Shown here: piece after piece, positions 30,916-42,375 of the stretch
How the letters are laid out: each line of letters starts with the position of its first letter
How positions within the stretch are numbered: the first letter of the stretch is position 1
Source: Vombatus ursinus
Lineage: Eukaryota > Chordata > Mammalia > Diprotodontia > Vombatidae
Assembly: GCF_900497805.2 (NCBI RefSeq)
Contig: NW_020954588.1
Span: 13,636,027-13,700,026 of the forward strand
DNA length: 64,000 bases
Direction: 5' to 3'
Notes under the pieces: generated by a model
What the model was told of the DNA's origin: nothing
The model's database searches: none
The model's input: only the letters and a program-made list of their open reading frames with translations
Program-made: the position numbers and the translations under genes

Positions 30916-32349
30916 TATACTCCACAGCTACAGCAACCCTTCTAGGAATTCATGTAGGTTGCTATAAAACAAATGCAGTCCCATGTTAAAGAACCCAGTA
31001 CTGAGGGTGCAGCTAGAAACACAATAAGGAAAATCATGTGGAGCTATCTGACTGACCATTCCTCCTTCTTTGAATGATCACACTTTGATGATTCACAATC
31101 TATACGTGTCCTGTTCACGTTCTACCTGGAGCTGAAGTCATTGGTTAGTCAAGTGTGGACCTAAGACCACTAATCAAGGAGGCAGCAAGTTGATGGTGTT
31201 TTGTGATCCAATGATACTACCTCAATTAAAAATTACTGTATCTGGAAAAATAAAATAAGCTCCTTTATATATGGCACATGAAAAAGGAAGGAAGGAACCC
31301 CATAAATCACATGAGTCAGGACTGCCCACCATGCTTGAGAATTACTCTCAATGCCATCTCTTTTTAATCTATCCAGGTGAAGGTAAATAAAGAGGCAAAA
31401 AAGGTAACATAAAAGAAAAAAGAAAAAAGTTAAATTAGGCTTTCCATCGCCTGTCATCACATCCCACCCCACAACCAGAACCCCCCTGATTGTGCACCTT
31501 TTTCTCCTACCCTCACTAACAATACCCGTCCCCACTCCAGTCACCTACTATTCTCCTACACTCTTCTTCTCTTTTTCTCATTTGCAATGTTGAAAGAGTT
31601 GATTTTATCATTTAAACCTGTTGATTTATTGTTTATATTGATGAGAACTTCCACGTGATACCAAAAATTTAAAAAAATTGAAAGCCTTTAAACTGTTTTT
31701 TCCCTGCTTGTTCAACGAAAATCTTTGTCCTGTTAGGGCTGTTTCCGGAATTGGTGGAGAGATGCAAAGGTATGGCAAATGTGTTTGCTGAGGAGGGGAC
31801 CAAGAGATAGAATAGACAAAGGGGAAAATGGACCAGAAAGAATTCCAGATTCTCTTTAAGACAGACCCTACAACTGAACCTGCTTACTGCTCCTAAGGAG
31901 ACTGATTTTCCTCCAGTAACACCCCAGCTCTGAGACTTACCCCTGTGTCACTGAAGAAGTGGTTTATGCCCAAATCACTTATGATGGCAGCACCCAGGGA
32001 GAAGGAGATGCCAAGGAACCTTTTTCTGGGAGAAGCATTCCCTACCACATAGGCAAGAACAGCCTCCTTCCATTGGCAGGCTGCATCTTTCAAATCACCA
32101 AATGGGACAATCTCATTCTTCTCCCTTGCCATCGGGAGGGAGGGGTAGGGAGTGTGGATGAAGGTCCTGAAACATGGGCACCACGCACTGAGCTCCATGG
32201 GGATGAAGACCATCTCCTCCCACACATACTTTAAGACACCAAGGCCCTGAGAGTCTGGTTTAGAATTTTGGTCAGTTTTGTTTGTCCTTTTCAGTTCTAA
32301 GTGCAGGCAAAGGAGTCCCTGGACCCAGAAGTTTCAGACGTGGAAAGGA
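30916..32349. other. Mostly unique sequence with overlapping open frames
   Basis: No repeat recognised. Between 31893 and 32234 both strands stay open (110 residues minus, 91 residues plus). The plus frame includes EEVVYAQITYD, an ITIM-like six-residue pattern, but no Ig, lectin or membrane segment nearby supports a receptor. The minus frame shows no recognisable domain. Neither is called as a gene. Confidence 0.35.
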
Positions 32350-32545
32350 AGGAAGGAAAAGAAAGAAATAAGCATTTGTTTAATGCCTACTATGTACCAG
32401 GCACTATGCTAAGTGCTTCACAATTATCTCAATTGATTCTTGCAACAACCCTGGGTGGACGATACTATTGTCCTCATTTCACAGTTAGGGAAACTGAGGC
32501 AGACAGAAGTTCAGTGATTTGCCCAGGATCATGCAGCTAATAAAT
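32350..32545 (-). mobile_element. MIR CORE-SINE, antisense
   Basis: 'ctactatgtaccaggcacta', 'tgctaagtgcttcacaatta', 'tgcaacaaccctgggtggac', 'agttagggaaactgaggcag', 'tgatttgcccaggatcatgc'. A GGAAGGAAAGAAA run precedes it. Confidence 0.8.
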
Positions 32546-33544
32546 AACCTTGGTGATGAACTGCGTGTTCAGAGTACATGTTGGTGAAGCATGTTAGTTA
32601 TCTGATGGATTCAAGGTGCAGAAAGAGACAGACATAGACATGTTATGGATTCATTTTGCTTGAGTATACTTATCCACTACAAGAGGTTTTTTTTTTTTTT
32701 TTCCTTTCAGTTATTTTTTGATTGGAAGAGGAGAAAGGGAGAAGACTGGCTAGCAACACTGATAACTGAAGGCCACTGAAACATTTTTTAAATGAATGGA
32801 AGAGAACAGAAGGAAATTAGGAAGAAAACACAACTAGGACAGTTTTTAAAATAATGTGTGTAATTTAGTATATACTTTAAAAAACAATATGAAATGGAGA
32901 TCACTGTTTCATATATAATATTTTTATATGTTCTTCTGCATATAGAGAAATGTTGTCTTTCCTTTAGGGGGTTTAAGTTCAAAATTTCATAAAAGGATTT
33001 TTTAAAATTTTATGTCTGTCATTTAAGGACCAGCCTAGCCTTAGCTACAGAAGAGGCCCCCAGGTCTATCTGTCTGTTTGTCTAGCTAGCTCTTAGCCAG
33101 GTTAGTCACAAAGGGGCTGTAATTGAAGTAGCTGCCTTCTGTGACCCTGGAGAGGATGCGGACCCTGAAGAAATTCAGGCTTTTTTTCAAAATAGCAAAG
33201 TAAGGAGTGACTGATAAGTTCTTGGCAGGGGGGAGGGGGTCATAGGCTGGGAATTGGGGCCAGTGGAAGCCTATTCCTGGAAGTTACTGGGGCAGAGGAT
33301 CCTTTGTCTCTGGTCACTGGCCTCCTGGTCTCCTCCCTGACAAACACATGTACCATATCCTTGTACAAGTTTTAAAAAGTGATAATTTTTCCAGATCCTG
33401 GAGCTTTTCTACTCTAGCACGATTTTCTCAGCAGGACTGTTGTATTCAGCCACAATCCACCCCTCCCCTGCCAGAGCATAGTACCGTAGTACTAATCAGC
33501 TCCATCACCTTAGAAAAGCTATCCTACCTTTCTGGGTCTGTTTC
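32546..33544. other. Mostly unassigned
   Basis: Contains a T16 run near 32686-32702, a slightly GC-richer segment at 33020-33200 and a weak sense MIR word at 33485-33535 ('tcaccttagaaaagctatcc'). No gene recognised. Confidence 0.4.
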
Positions 33545-33650
33545 TTTAAATCACCAAATTCAATTCATCAGAAATGTATAATGTACTGTGCTAAGATTGA
33601 AGGTAGAAAGACAAATCAAACCTACTCTTGAAGTTCTTAGAGAGAAATAG
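33545..33650 (-). mobile_element. L2 3' end fragment, antisense
   Basis: 'ccaaattcaattcatcagaa', 'gtactgtgctaagattgaag', 'ctactcttgaagttcttaga'. Immediately followed by an L2 3' end in the opposite direction, making a head-to-head pair. Confidence 0.55.
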
Positions 33651-33654
33651 TCTT

Positions 33655-34015
33655 CCTTCCTCCTCATAAACTATGTGACCACCTTCTATAGAACATGAAA
33701 CTTTTCCTTATCCCCCCAAATGCTAGTGCCATCCCCTCCTAGCAATATTGTATTTTAACTCTCATATTTATTTATATTTGTTCTCTTTATATTTATTCTG
33801 CATTGACATACATGTGTATTGGATATATATGTGTGTACATATATGTGTATATATATATGTATATATACATATATATTCTATATAAAATCTGCCCAATCGG
33901 ATTGTAAACTCCTTGAGAATAAGAAATATTTCATTCTTTGTATTTTTATCCCCAGAGTTTAGGCCAGTGCTTAGCACATAGTAGGTGCTTAATAAATGCT
34001 TGTTGGTTAATTAAT
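33655..34015 (+). mobile_element. L2 3' UTR, sense, with internal microsatellite
   Basis: After a TATA/TGTA run: 'tcggattgtaaactccttga', 'gaataagaaatatttcattc', 'ttatccccagagtttaggcc', 'agtgcttagcacatagtagg', 'tgcttaataaatgcttgttg'. A clear L2 3' terminus. Confidence 0.85.
33806..33880. repeat. (TA)n/(TGTA)n microsatellite inside L2
   Basis: About 75 bp of GTGTATATATATATGTATA-like units in the same position of the L2 3' UTR as the longer run at 18948-19130. Confidence 0.9.
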
Positions 34016-35454
34016 AGTACTCCTACACGAATCACTAAAATATGAAATGGAATGTGGTCAATGTATAGCAGAATTATAAGCAAAATGTCATGAGAGATCC
34101 AGACATGAAAAATCTACTTTACTCGGGGAAGGGGAGAGAAAGGGGGGTCAGGGAGAAGAATTTCTTCAAATATTAAAAAAGGCTTGAATTATAATTCTAA
34201 GGTCCTTTCCACATGTACAATTTATTATGGTTCAGTGTATTTCTTTCTCTGGTGATAATCATAATATGATGGTGTTTATACTATTGATGCTTCATAAAAA
34301 ACCATTCATAAACTTATGTGTGTTTTATCAGAAGCAAAACCACTTCCGTTCTTCCTAATGAGGGTTTTTTGCAGATGTATATGGGAACAGTCAAGTTGTT
34401 CCCTCCCCCACTTTATCCTCTCTCCACCCCCACCCTAGTCCATCCTGCCGAACTGGTTCATTGACTGAAAAGTTTGAGAACCATTGGCCTGGAGGACCTC
34501 TGGAGGATTCTATTATAGTTTCCTTTTTTCTATTGTTTCCAAGGGAAATAATCATGTCTATTTTCCCCTCTTTTCCCCACTCCCAACTCCCATGGCAGAA
34601 ACAGAGATGCTAAATGGAATCATTTTACTCAATTTCATGGTGCTTGGCAAGCTGAGGAAGCTGCAGAGAAAGGGACATTCTTGTCCCATGTGTCCCCGGA
34701 CTTTGGCGAGAATTCCACATGCACTGGTGAGATGGATGCCAAAGGCTCCGGCTCCTCTACTTGGGGTTTCCATGGTAACTCCAATTTTTCACCCTTTCCT
34801 GTGGTCATCCTTATGAATTTTTAAACATTATAATAACCTTCATTCTGCTCTTCCTTAGCAGTGCTGCATAATAAGCTTTCCTCTTAAACCAATAGAATTT
34901 AGCACAAATTATGCCACTATAAATCAGTTGATTTGTCCTTAGATCATTCTTTAAAATTAATACATTAAAACTTCCTTGCACTTGAGCTTATGCACAAGGT
35001 ACATAGCTTTGTTCATTTCAGAGAAAATGAGGCTTTGTTTGCCAAAATATGAGCACACTTTCTGGGAATCTTCTGATATTCAATATTAGCTTCCTGCAAC
35101 ATAGACTGAAATAGATCCATGCCAGGGTCTCGTCCATGTCTTCTATAAGTTTGCCACATTCACCCAATGCACCAAAGGACCTTCCTTATAGTCTCTTAAC
35201 ATTTGCAATCCAGAAAAATATCACACTTTTCTAATGAAGAGTCTAGTGACGTAGATAGGGTTTTCCCCCCTATATTATTATGCCAGAGCTCCTCAGGGAA
35301 GTGTGATAAGTTCCTTTCTCTTTATAGTTACCTCTTTGGATGCCTCGAGACATGATTTATTCTACTATTGAGCTTGCACTGAATGGATTTCTTCCGCTTT
35401 AGCTGAAATAATAAAGTTACTACTTTTTAACAAAAATTATTCTCGGGCAAGTAA
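34016..35454. other. Long stretch without recognised repeats
   Basis: About 1.4 kb, one of the longest repeat-free stretches here. A hAT-like terminus word 'gtttgagaaccattgg' occurs at 34471-34486. The 110-residue frame at 34484-34816 has no known domain. It could be partly conserved non-coding DNA; comparison with other genomes would be needed to tell. Confidence 0.4.
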
Positions 35455-35650
35455 TTATGGGCTCATAGGATTATAGATCTAGAGATGAGAGGTATCCTAG
35501 AGACCATACGGTCCAATCACTTCATTTTAAAGATAAGGAAAATGGACCCTTAGAGAGGTTAAATGATTTGTCTGAGGTCACTTACCTAGTAAGTGGCAGA
35601 ACTAGAATTCTAACTCAGGTCCAAATTCAGGAATCCAGGTTCAGGACTGC
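35455..35650 (-). mobile_element. CORE-SINE with the ggactaga-type tail, antisense
   Basis: 'aggattatagatctagagat', 'gagaggtatcctagagacca', 'tttaaagataaggaaaatgg', 'gagaggttaaatgatttgtc', 'ctagaattctaactcaggtc'. Confidence 0.75.
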
Positions 35651-36229
35651 CAAATCATAATTAGGAGGGATGCCTCATAGAGATTCCTACCAGGCACTAG
35701 TTTTCTCAATCTTAAAAAAAAAATGATGAACTATGGAGTCAATGAATTTGTCCAAGTGTTCAAGGATATAAACCATGAGAACTAAGGGTTTTTAACCATC
35801 CAGCTATGAATCCATCTTTAACTAGTTCAATCTCTTTCTCACCTTCCAATCACTGGTAATGTTTTTTTTTTTCCAATCACCAAATCAAAGTTGTCTCTCT
35901 TTCCCCCTAAAAACATGTTGGAAGCTGAAAAAATTAAAATAAAAACAAAACAAAAAAAATTCTGAGTTTCAAAAGAATATTAGTTAAAATGGGTTTGGGA
36001 GTTCTAAAAATGTTTGATTTGTCCAATAATTGATACAAAAAGATTTTAAAGTAACCTGTGTCAGGTTATACATCTTGTAATGATAATTAGTTATTATTAA
36101 TGTTTTGTATGTTATCTTTTTAATTAGTAAATTAAAATTGCTTTAGTGTAGAGGTTTGCTGCTTTTTAATTTGACTGGCCTTTCAGTAGTGTAGAAAACT
36201 CCTGGGGAGGAATGTTCTCTGCCAAAGCA
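35651..36229. other. No recognisable feature
   Basis: AT-rich with poly(T) and poly(A) runs (35712-35721, 35863-35873, 35930-35960). Confidence 0.45.
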
Positions 36230-36400
36230 GTTCATCAACTTCTCCACAAATTATACTCTTAGAAATTTGCCTGGGACCACTGGAAGGGTAAATGACTTGC
36301 CCATGGTGACCTAGTCAGTATGCATAAAAAGAGGGAGCTGAACCCATATCCTCTTGAGATTGAAGCTAACTCTTTATCTACTACACCATGCTGACTTTAT
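36230..36400 (-). mobile_element. CORE-SINE with the ctataaattgcag-type tail, antisense
   Basis: 'caaattatactcttagaaat', 'ttgcctgggaccactggaag', 'ggtaaatgacttgcccatgg', 'gaacccatatcctcttgaga', 'tatctactacaccatgctga'. Confidence 0.7.
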
Positions 36401-37464
36401 TAAGGACTAATCATGGACAGTTTTCCAGAGAGTGTTTTCTTCATCAAAAAAAGTCAAACTCAAACCTGAGTAACTATAGAGGGAAAGTGAAATTATTTCT
36501 AAAATATATATATATATATATTGCCTACTGTACATAGAAAATTCTACAAGCATTCTTGTCCTTATCTTGTAATGAGAGTACCTCTTTTGTCTTTACAAAT
36601 GTGAACTTTTTATCCTTTCATATCTTTCCCAAGACCTGTGATCTGGTTTTCTGACCTTGCCACTTTGTTAGAAGAGGTGCTGCCAAAGACAGACCACCTG
36701 CCAAAACAAAACTATAATCATCTACTGATGGTGTTATCTGACAAAGAGTCTCTTTTCAGGTCTCTAGACATCAAATTTGACAATATTATAGTATCTCCTT
36801 ATAATGCTCAGGCAAAACCAAGACTCAAGTTACAGGCCAATTGTATCGCATAAGTCTTTCACTGTACCCAAGTACAGTGAAAACAGTTCAAAGAACGTGC
36901 AGTCATCTGAGCTATACTTCGGAACTTGGGAGCCTGGAGCAAACACAAGAAACCAGCCTTGGGGCAAGTGGAATCAAAGGTGGGGGAAGGGCAGATATCA
37001 CTATTTGGGGGACCTTCAGTCACCAGCACATGGAAAGTGATCTGGGACATCAGAATGTGTAGCTGGGGACTACTCCAAAGCAAGAGGAAGAACGTCATCT
37101 GATAGTTTTCTCTTTCTACTCGTTATTCTTGATAACAAGGAGCTAAAGTCAACTGTGTCCTCTTACTTGGCATCCAAGAAACTTAATTGCCAAGGCTTGG
37201 GGGGAGAGTAGTAATCGTACAACTAGCAGTTGTTTTGAGGGAGCAGGTTTAAAGAAGCCTTGAATTGAATGTGTGGGACACACCTGTAACTCTTGTAACT
37301 GGATAGGTTCATGGAGTCTTTGAGCTGGGAAGTTCTGAGCTGCCCTATGCAATAAGCCAATCAGGCAATCAGAAAAGGAGGAGGAGAAAGAGGAGGAATA
37401 GAAGGAGGAGGTAGGAAACAACTTGAAACAAACCCCCACCCCCAAACTCTCAAAGCATCGTGAT
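36401..37464. other. Mostly unique sequence
   Basis: About 1 kb with a short (TA)n run at 36503-36522. At 36856-36881 a perfect 10-bp stem (tttcactgta / tacagtgaaa) encloses a 6-base loop. Overlapping open frames at 36804-37098 show no known domain. A GGAGGAG run lies at 37377-37412. Confidence 0.4.
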
Positions 37465-37725
37465 TGAAATGAGGAAACTGAGCCTCCTAGAGAAAGAAAG
37501 TGATTTGCCTAAGATCCCAGAGGAAGACTCATTCATCTTTTACTTAAATTGAGGATGGGCTGAGGTGAAGTCCAATGGAACTCAAATTGCATAGACCTGT
37601 AGGCTGTTTGAGGCGGAAGGCACCTTAGAAACCACCTTGTACAGACTCCTCATTTGACCGAGGATGAAACAGATGGCCATAGTGACTCAGGTCTCCAGAC
37701 TCTCAGTCCAGTGCTCTTTTGGCCA
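37465..37725 (-). mobile_element. Two degraded CORE-SINE fragments, antisense
   Basis: First (37465-37535): 'tgaaatgaggaaactgagcc', 'gtgatttgcctaagatccca'. Second (37590-37725): 'aggcaccttagaaaccacct', 'gactcctcatttgaccgagg', 'cagactctcagtccagtgct'. Confidence 0.6.
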
Positions 37726-38325
37726 TATTGACAAAATTTGGCAGCCCTTGGGTAAATCTCTTCTTCTCAAGCATTAGGACCCTGGTCTCTTAACTCAGAA
37801 AGAGCAGCTTAATGAAAAAGAAAACCCATAATTTCTCTGGATGGAGGTCAGAGTCTCTACCCTCTTTTCTTCTTCTCCCAGAAGAGTCCTGCAAGATGGA
37901 GTCAGAGCTACAGACAGTTCCCTTTGGGAATTTTCCATCCAATCAGTGAGTTCGATAAGCACCAACCCTTCATTTTTCTTTCAAGGAGAACAAGTGCTGT
38001 CAGCTCTCTCTGATTTCATGGCCTGTAACAAAGCTCCAGTTGTCCCATCCTAGCTCTGCATCTGGCTGTAATGGAGGATGAAGTTTAGCAACTAGTGTGA
38101 TGGTGAATTGTGTTATCAAAGGGTTTGTAGATGCAAATTCTAATAACACATCTCTGCTATATCTCTGTTTTGTAATGAAAGTTTTCCCTTTTCACAGTTG
38201 ATAATATAATATTAGGAAAGACATTGTAGATTTTATCTAATATATTAAAGGCTAATATGTAGAAGAAAGGACACATTTATTTTTTGTGAGGGGGTGGGTA
38301 GATTTAGGAACCAAGAGAAGGGTTT
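37726..38325. other. No recognisable feature
   Basis: Unique-looking. The 70-residue frame at 37841-38053 has no known motif. A short antisense L2 3' end ('caattcaacaagcatttta') starts just after at 38326-38375. Confidence 0.4.
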
Positions 38326-38478
38326 AATTCAATTCAACAAGCATTTTACCTACTATTTATCTACTATATGCTCAACATGAGTTGACAGCATGACATAGCT
38401 TCCGAAAAACTGAAGTATTTTGAGACGACACTGATAAGCATAGCTTCTAGACATAAAGAGGCAATGGTCCTGCTATCT

Positions 38479-38834
38479 GAGGCAGCGAGATGGAACAGTG
38501 GATAGAGTGCCAGGACTGAATCAGGAAGCTTCATCCTCCTGAGTTCAAAAATGGCCTCAGGGGCAGCTAGGTGGCACAGTGGATAGAGCACCAGCCTTGA
38601 AGTCGGGAGGACCTGAGTTCAAATCCAGCCTCAGATCAAACACTTGAACTTACTAGCTGTGTGACCCCAATTGCCTCAGACACTTTCTGGCTATGTGACC
38701 CTGGGCGAGTCACTTTACCCTGTTTGCCTCAGTTTCCCCATCTATAAAATGAGCCGGAAAAGGGAATGGTTGTTTGCCAAGAAAACCCCAAATGGGGTCA
38801 CAAAGAGTTGGACACGAGTGAAATGATTAAACAA
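38479..38834 (+). mobile_element. MAR1-like SINE with RTE type tail, carrying a nested SINE
   Basis: Outer head 'gaggcagcgagatggaacag' to 'tcaaaaatggcctcag' (38479-38560). It resumes at 38680 with 'acactttctggctatgtgac', 'tcagtttccccatctataaa' and the RTE-like end 'gaaaaccccaaatggggtca', 'caaagagttggacacgagtg'. Confidence 0.88.
38561..38668 (+). mobile_element. Young CORE-SINE nested in the MAR1-like SINE
   Basis: 'gggcagctaggtggcacagt', 'ggatagagcaccagccttga', 'agtcgggaggacctgagttc', 'aaatccagcctcag', 'ctagctgtgtgacccc'. It is the least diverged SINE head in the window. Flanks 'aatggcctcag' (38550-38560) and 'aattgcctcag' (38669-38679) may be its target duplication. Confidence 0.85.
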
Positions 38835-38861
38835 GTCTCACTCTCCTCTGTCCTAGGCAGA

Positions 38862-39150
38862 TGACATTGTGGGGGTACTGTGTTCATTTTGGGATGGCAC
38901 AACTTAAGAAGGATACTGCTAAGCTGAGGAGTGTCCAAAGGAAGGCAAACTAGATGGCAAAGACCCTTGAGTCTATGTGTAAGTAGAAAAAAAGGGACCT
39001 TTGCAAGCCCTGTTGCCAAGGTCAAATCAACAAGAGTTGGTAACTGATAAGATATGGAAGGTAAGGGACAGGGAAGAGTCAAGGATCTTTGTCTCAAGAT
39101 ACAGAAGAAATTCCTAAAATGCATGCTTTACAAGTTCAAAGATCTGTGAT
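38862..39150 (+). mobile_element. L3/CR1-type LINE fragment, sense
   Basis: 'agaaggatactgctaagctg', 'aggagtgtccaaaggaaggc', 'aaactagatggcaaagaccc', 'ttgagtctatg' follow the CR1/L3 3' region (pattern 'aagctggaacgtgtccagag gagggcaacc'). The distal part is badly decayed, ending near 'caagttcaaagatctgtgat'. Confidence 0.6.
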
Positions 39151-39276
39151 TTCTTTAGTTTGTGACTAGTCCCTCCATTGATGAGACTTGAGGACCCCCA
39201 CATACTTGATTAGATGGTCTTTATGGACTTCTTTAGCTGAGATAAATTTACCACCTGATCATCAATCTCTGCATCA

Positions 39277-39470
39277 ACCAACACGTTTATTAAGTGTCTA
39301 CTAAGGGCCAAGCACTGGGCTAGTTGCTGAGACCAAGAAAACAATGAATGAAGTTATCCTCACTCAAAAGGTGCTTACATTCTAATAGGGAAAACAAATA
39401 GGACATATACAAGTATATACAGAACGTATATGAACAAAGGAAGCAACTATCTGGTAGTTTGGTGATGAGC
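39277..39470 (-). mobile_element. L2 3' end, antisense
   Basis: 'aacacgtttattaagtgtct', 'actaagggccaagcactggg', 'aaaaggtgcttacattctaa', 'tagggaaaacaaataggaca', then a 'tatacagaacgtatat' segment. Confidence 0.75.
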
Positions 39471-39594
39471 TGCTTTAAACATACATAAACATACATAAAC
39501 ATACATCACCAAAAACCTACTTCAAAGCTTTCCAGGAGGCTGCAGTCTGCCAGGGATTGCTCTCCATTGGCTGAACCTTCAATGGGGATCACAC

Positions 39595-39795
39595 CCATAC
39601 ACTCAGACACTCACTAGCTATGTGACCCTAGGCAAGTCACTTAATCTCTGTCTGCCTCAGTTTCCTCAACTGTAAAATGGGGATAATAATAGCACCTACC
39701 TTGCAGGGTTGTTGTGAAAACCAAATGAGATATTTGTAAAGCACTTAGTACTGTGCCTGGCACATAGTAGGAGCTTAATAAATGCTTTTACTTTT
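39595..39795 (+). mobile_element. MIR CORE-SINE, well preserved
   Basis: 'cactcactagctatgtgacc', 'ctaggcaagtcacttaatct', 'gcctcagtttcctcaactgt', 'ggggataataatagcaccta', 'gggttgttgtgaaaaccaaa', 'agtactgtgcctggcacata', 'gcttaataaatgctttta'. Only the 5' head is missing. Confidence 0.9.
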
Positions 39796-39944
39796 TTCTT
39801 TTCTTTCCCCATACCAAGATGTAGCATCAGAATATGACCTCAGTGGAGGACTAACAATTGTATCTCTTCAAAGATAAATAAAGGTAGTTTGTCAGTTAAT
39901 GTGTTCTCTATCCCTGAAGGTCATCACTCATACAATAGATAACC

Positions 39945-40100
39945 ACTGTTCAGAGGACCTTGGTTCAAACCCTGTTTCTGAAATTTACTACTTATGTATC
40001 CTTGGACAAGTCATTTAATTTCCCCGGTCCCTAGTTTCCTCACCTGTGAAATCAGAGGTTTGGTCTGGATGTAGTCTTCTAGCATCTATGGCCTATGACC
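39945..40100 (+). mobile_element. CORE-SINE with the ggactaga-type tail
   Basis: 'cagaggaccttggttcaaac', 'tgtatccttggacaagtcat', 'ctagtttcctcacctgtgaa', 'tggatgtagtcttctagcat'. Confidence 0.7.
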
Positions 40101-41294
40101 CCCTCGAATATTTTAGAAGAGAATTCTGTGTTGAGTAGGAGGTTGGACAATATGACTTGTAAGGACCTTCCTACTCAGGAATTCTCTAACGATGGGGGAA
40201 CACCATAAACAAAGGAGATAAATTAGTGGGACATGGCTGGGTCTGTAGAACTACTTTAAAGCATGTTACTGACCTTTATGACTTAGGGCAGTTGGAAAAA
40301 TAGAAATAAGCAATAATATTCATTTCTATCAGGAAGCAATCCATCAACTTTTTCTTATCCACTGACTGTTTTAATGATGATACAACAAACAGCCCAACTT
40401 TTTTTCATAAATAAAAATAGCATTCCTATTAAGGCCACATTTCCGGCTGATTGTGGGAACATGGTCATAGGTGACTGTTAACCCTCGTTTGTTTGCATAT
40501 GTTCTTATCGACAGATAATAGAAGATGTCGAAAGCTACTTTGGCTGGCCTATCAGTTCGAATGTCAAGAACCCCTGAGCCCCTCAACAAGGAACAAAGGA
40601 GTAACAGCCTGGAAAAGACTTCTCAACATAGTTAGCGCCTGTTTTGAAAATCCTATTAACTCTCTTTATTTATTAATCTAATCTATCTCTCCTTTCCTTT
40701 TTTTTTTTTAAATGTTTCTGGGATAGCCTCGGGAAAAACACATGTTTTTTTTTTTTGAGGAAATTCTAACAAACCAATGGCCCAAACAATGCTCATGTTT
40801 ACAGTACTTCCTGACCGCACAAACACCATGATACGGAATGCTTGGATACCCTTAATTAACTGAAAGCAGATTTGATTTTTAAAGTAATAAAGGTCGGCAC
40901 AGTTCAAGTAATAAGGGGAATGTAATTGAAAATAGCAACTGCTCATCATTTCACTATCCACTACATTTGCATCAGTCTTTTTCTCTCTTTTCAGATATTC
41001 TACTTTTCTAAGAAAAATGTGGAATGACCAAATGAATGGATGATTTAGATGGATGGATAGGTGGATGAATGAAAAAAATCACTTGCTAAATGCCAAGTCA
41101 CTTGAACTATTGTAAACGTGCACTCTTTGTACAGCATTTCTCAGGTGTTAGTTCATTAGAAAAGTTTGCCTGTTGGAAAGAAAAGGAAAAGCTGAGCTAG
41201 AGTTAGGGGATCTTGGAAAATGCAATAGGCCTAAGAATCCGCATATGTAAAATGATAATAGGCTAAGTAATCTATGTGGTCAACTTCACCTCAA
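40101..41294. other. No recognisable feature
   Basis: About 1.2 kb of unique-looking sequence. Poly(T) runs near 40701 and 40746, and short GGATGGAT units near 41036-41068. Frames (62-92 residues) show no domain. Confidence 0.45.
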
Positions 41295-41590
41295 AAAATG
41301 ATTCAATTCAGCAAATACTGAGAAACTTTCATTAAGCACCCTTGGAATTCAAACAAATTTAGGACATGGGCTCATCTCTCAAGGAACTGACAGTCTGATT
41401 GGGAAGGAGAAGTACACAAATAATTACAATACAATAAAATACAGGAATGAAGGATGGACAAAAGACATTAGGACCAGGCAAAGGGCTGTGATAAGCTTGA
41501 GTAGGTAGGGATCACTTTTACTGAAGGAGGTTAGAGGGAGTTGAAGAAAGTGGGGTATGAGCTGAAGGTAAGGAAAAATTTAACAGATTG
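41295..41590 (-). mobile_element. L2 3' region, antisense
   Basis: 'attcaattcagcaaatactg', 'catgggctcatctctcaagg', 'aactgacagtctgattggga', 'cacaaataattacaatacaa'. An ORF-proximal L2 piece reappears at 42240-42375, suggesting one element split by 41591-42239. Confidence 0.65.
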
Positions 41591-42239
41591 AGATGGTGGG
41601 GGGGTGGAGAGTCTTTCATTGACAGTGTCCACTGGACTGGAACTGGCCTCTAACCCGTGGGCTGCTGGAGCCAAAACAGAGCATGTTAGAGACAGGAAAG
41701 TCAGGGCACAAAGAGAAGGAAATTGCTTTTACAAACAGAAGCCCACCTTCCTAAAGAGGGCTTAACGTGCTGGACCTAAGGCAAGTCTCATATACATAAA
41801 ACCACAAGTGGAATGGACCATGACATAATCATTTTAGGTTTTGAGTTACTGTTTTCATGGTTAGCATTTCTTGGGACAGTCCAGGTGTTCTTGGGTCCCA
41901 TGGGAACAGTCATTGTCTCGAGTCTTGGGAGCCATGACCACCCTGAAGAGTACGGAGCCAGAGTTCTGTGACAGGAACAGGAGTATAGTACAAGGAATAG
42001 GGATTGTGAACAGGTGATGGATGGCCCTGGGAAATAGGAGGAGCTAAATTCCCCAGTGAACACCTGGTGCTGATCCAAACAATACATTTTGCCAGAGGGT
42101 GAGGTCATTCAGAGCACAAAGGATTTTTGGTATGTCAAACTCAGGGCACAGCCTGCTTTCTGGGCCTTAGCTCTGGGAAACAGGATATCACCAAAATCTT
42201 TTGACAATGAAGTGACACAAAAGGAGGTATAGAAATTAT
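41591..42239. other. Unassigned sequence between two L2 pieces
   Basis: About 650 bp with no recognised family. Its place between collinear antisense L2 pieces suggests an old insertion, but no terminal repeats or duplication were found. Confidence 0.35.
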
Positions 42240-42375
42240 CTAAGAACAGAGTAAGAGCAGCTTGTTTGGCTGGAAGTCAGAGTTCACAAGTATTCATAAT
42301 GTGTGATATTATAAAGCTGGACATGTAGGTTGGGTCCAGATTTTGGGAGGCCTTGAATGCAAGGATCAATGAAAC
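42240..42375 (-). mobile_element. L2 LINE piece, antisense
   Basis: 'agcagcttgtttggctggaa', 'ataaagctggacatgtaggt', 'tgggtccagattttgggagg', 'ccttgaatgcaaggatc' follow reversed L2 upstream of its 3' UTR. Confidence 0.6.

Noticed and set aside
31959-32234. ITIM-like VVYAQI as evidence for an immune receptor tail
   Set aside because: A single six-residue motif occurs often by chance. No second ITIM, membrane segment or Ig/lectin domain nearby.
34484-34816. 110-residue plus-strand frame with several Cys and Pro
   Set aside because: No recognisable domain, overlaps an open minus frame, and starts within repeat-like bases. Chance is the simplest explanation.
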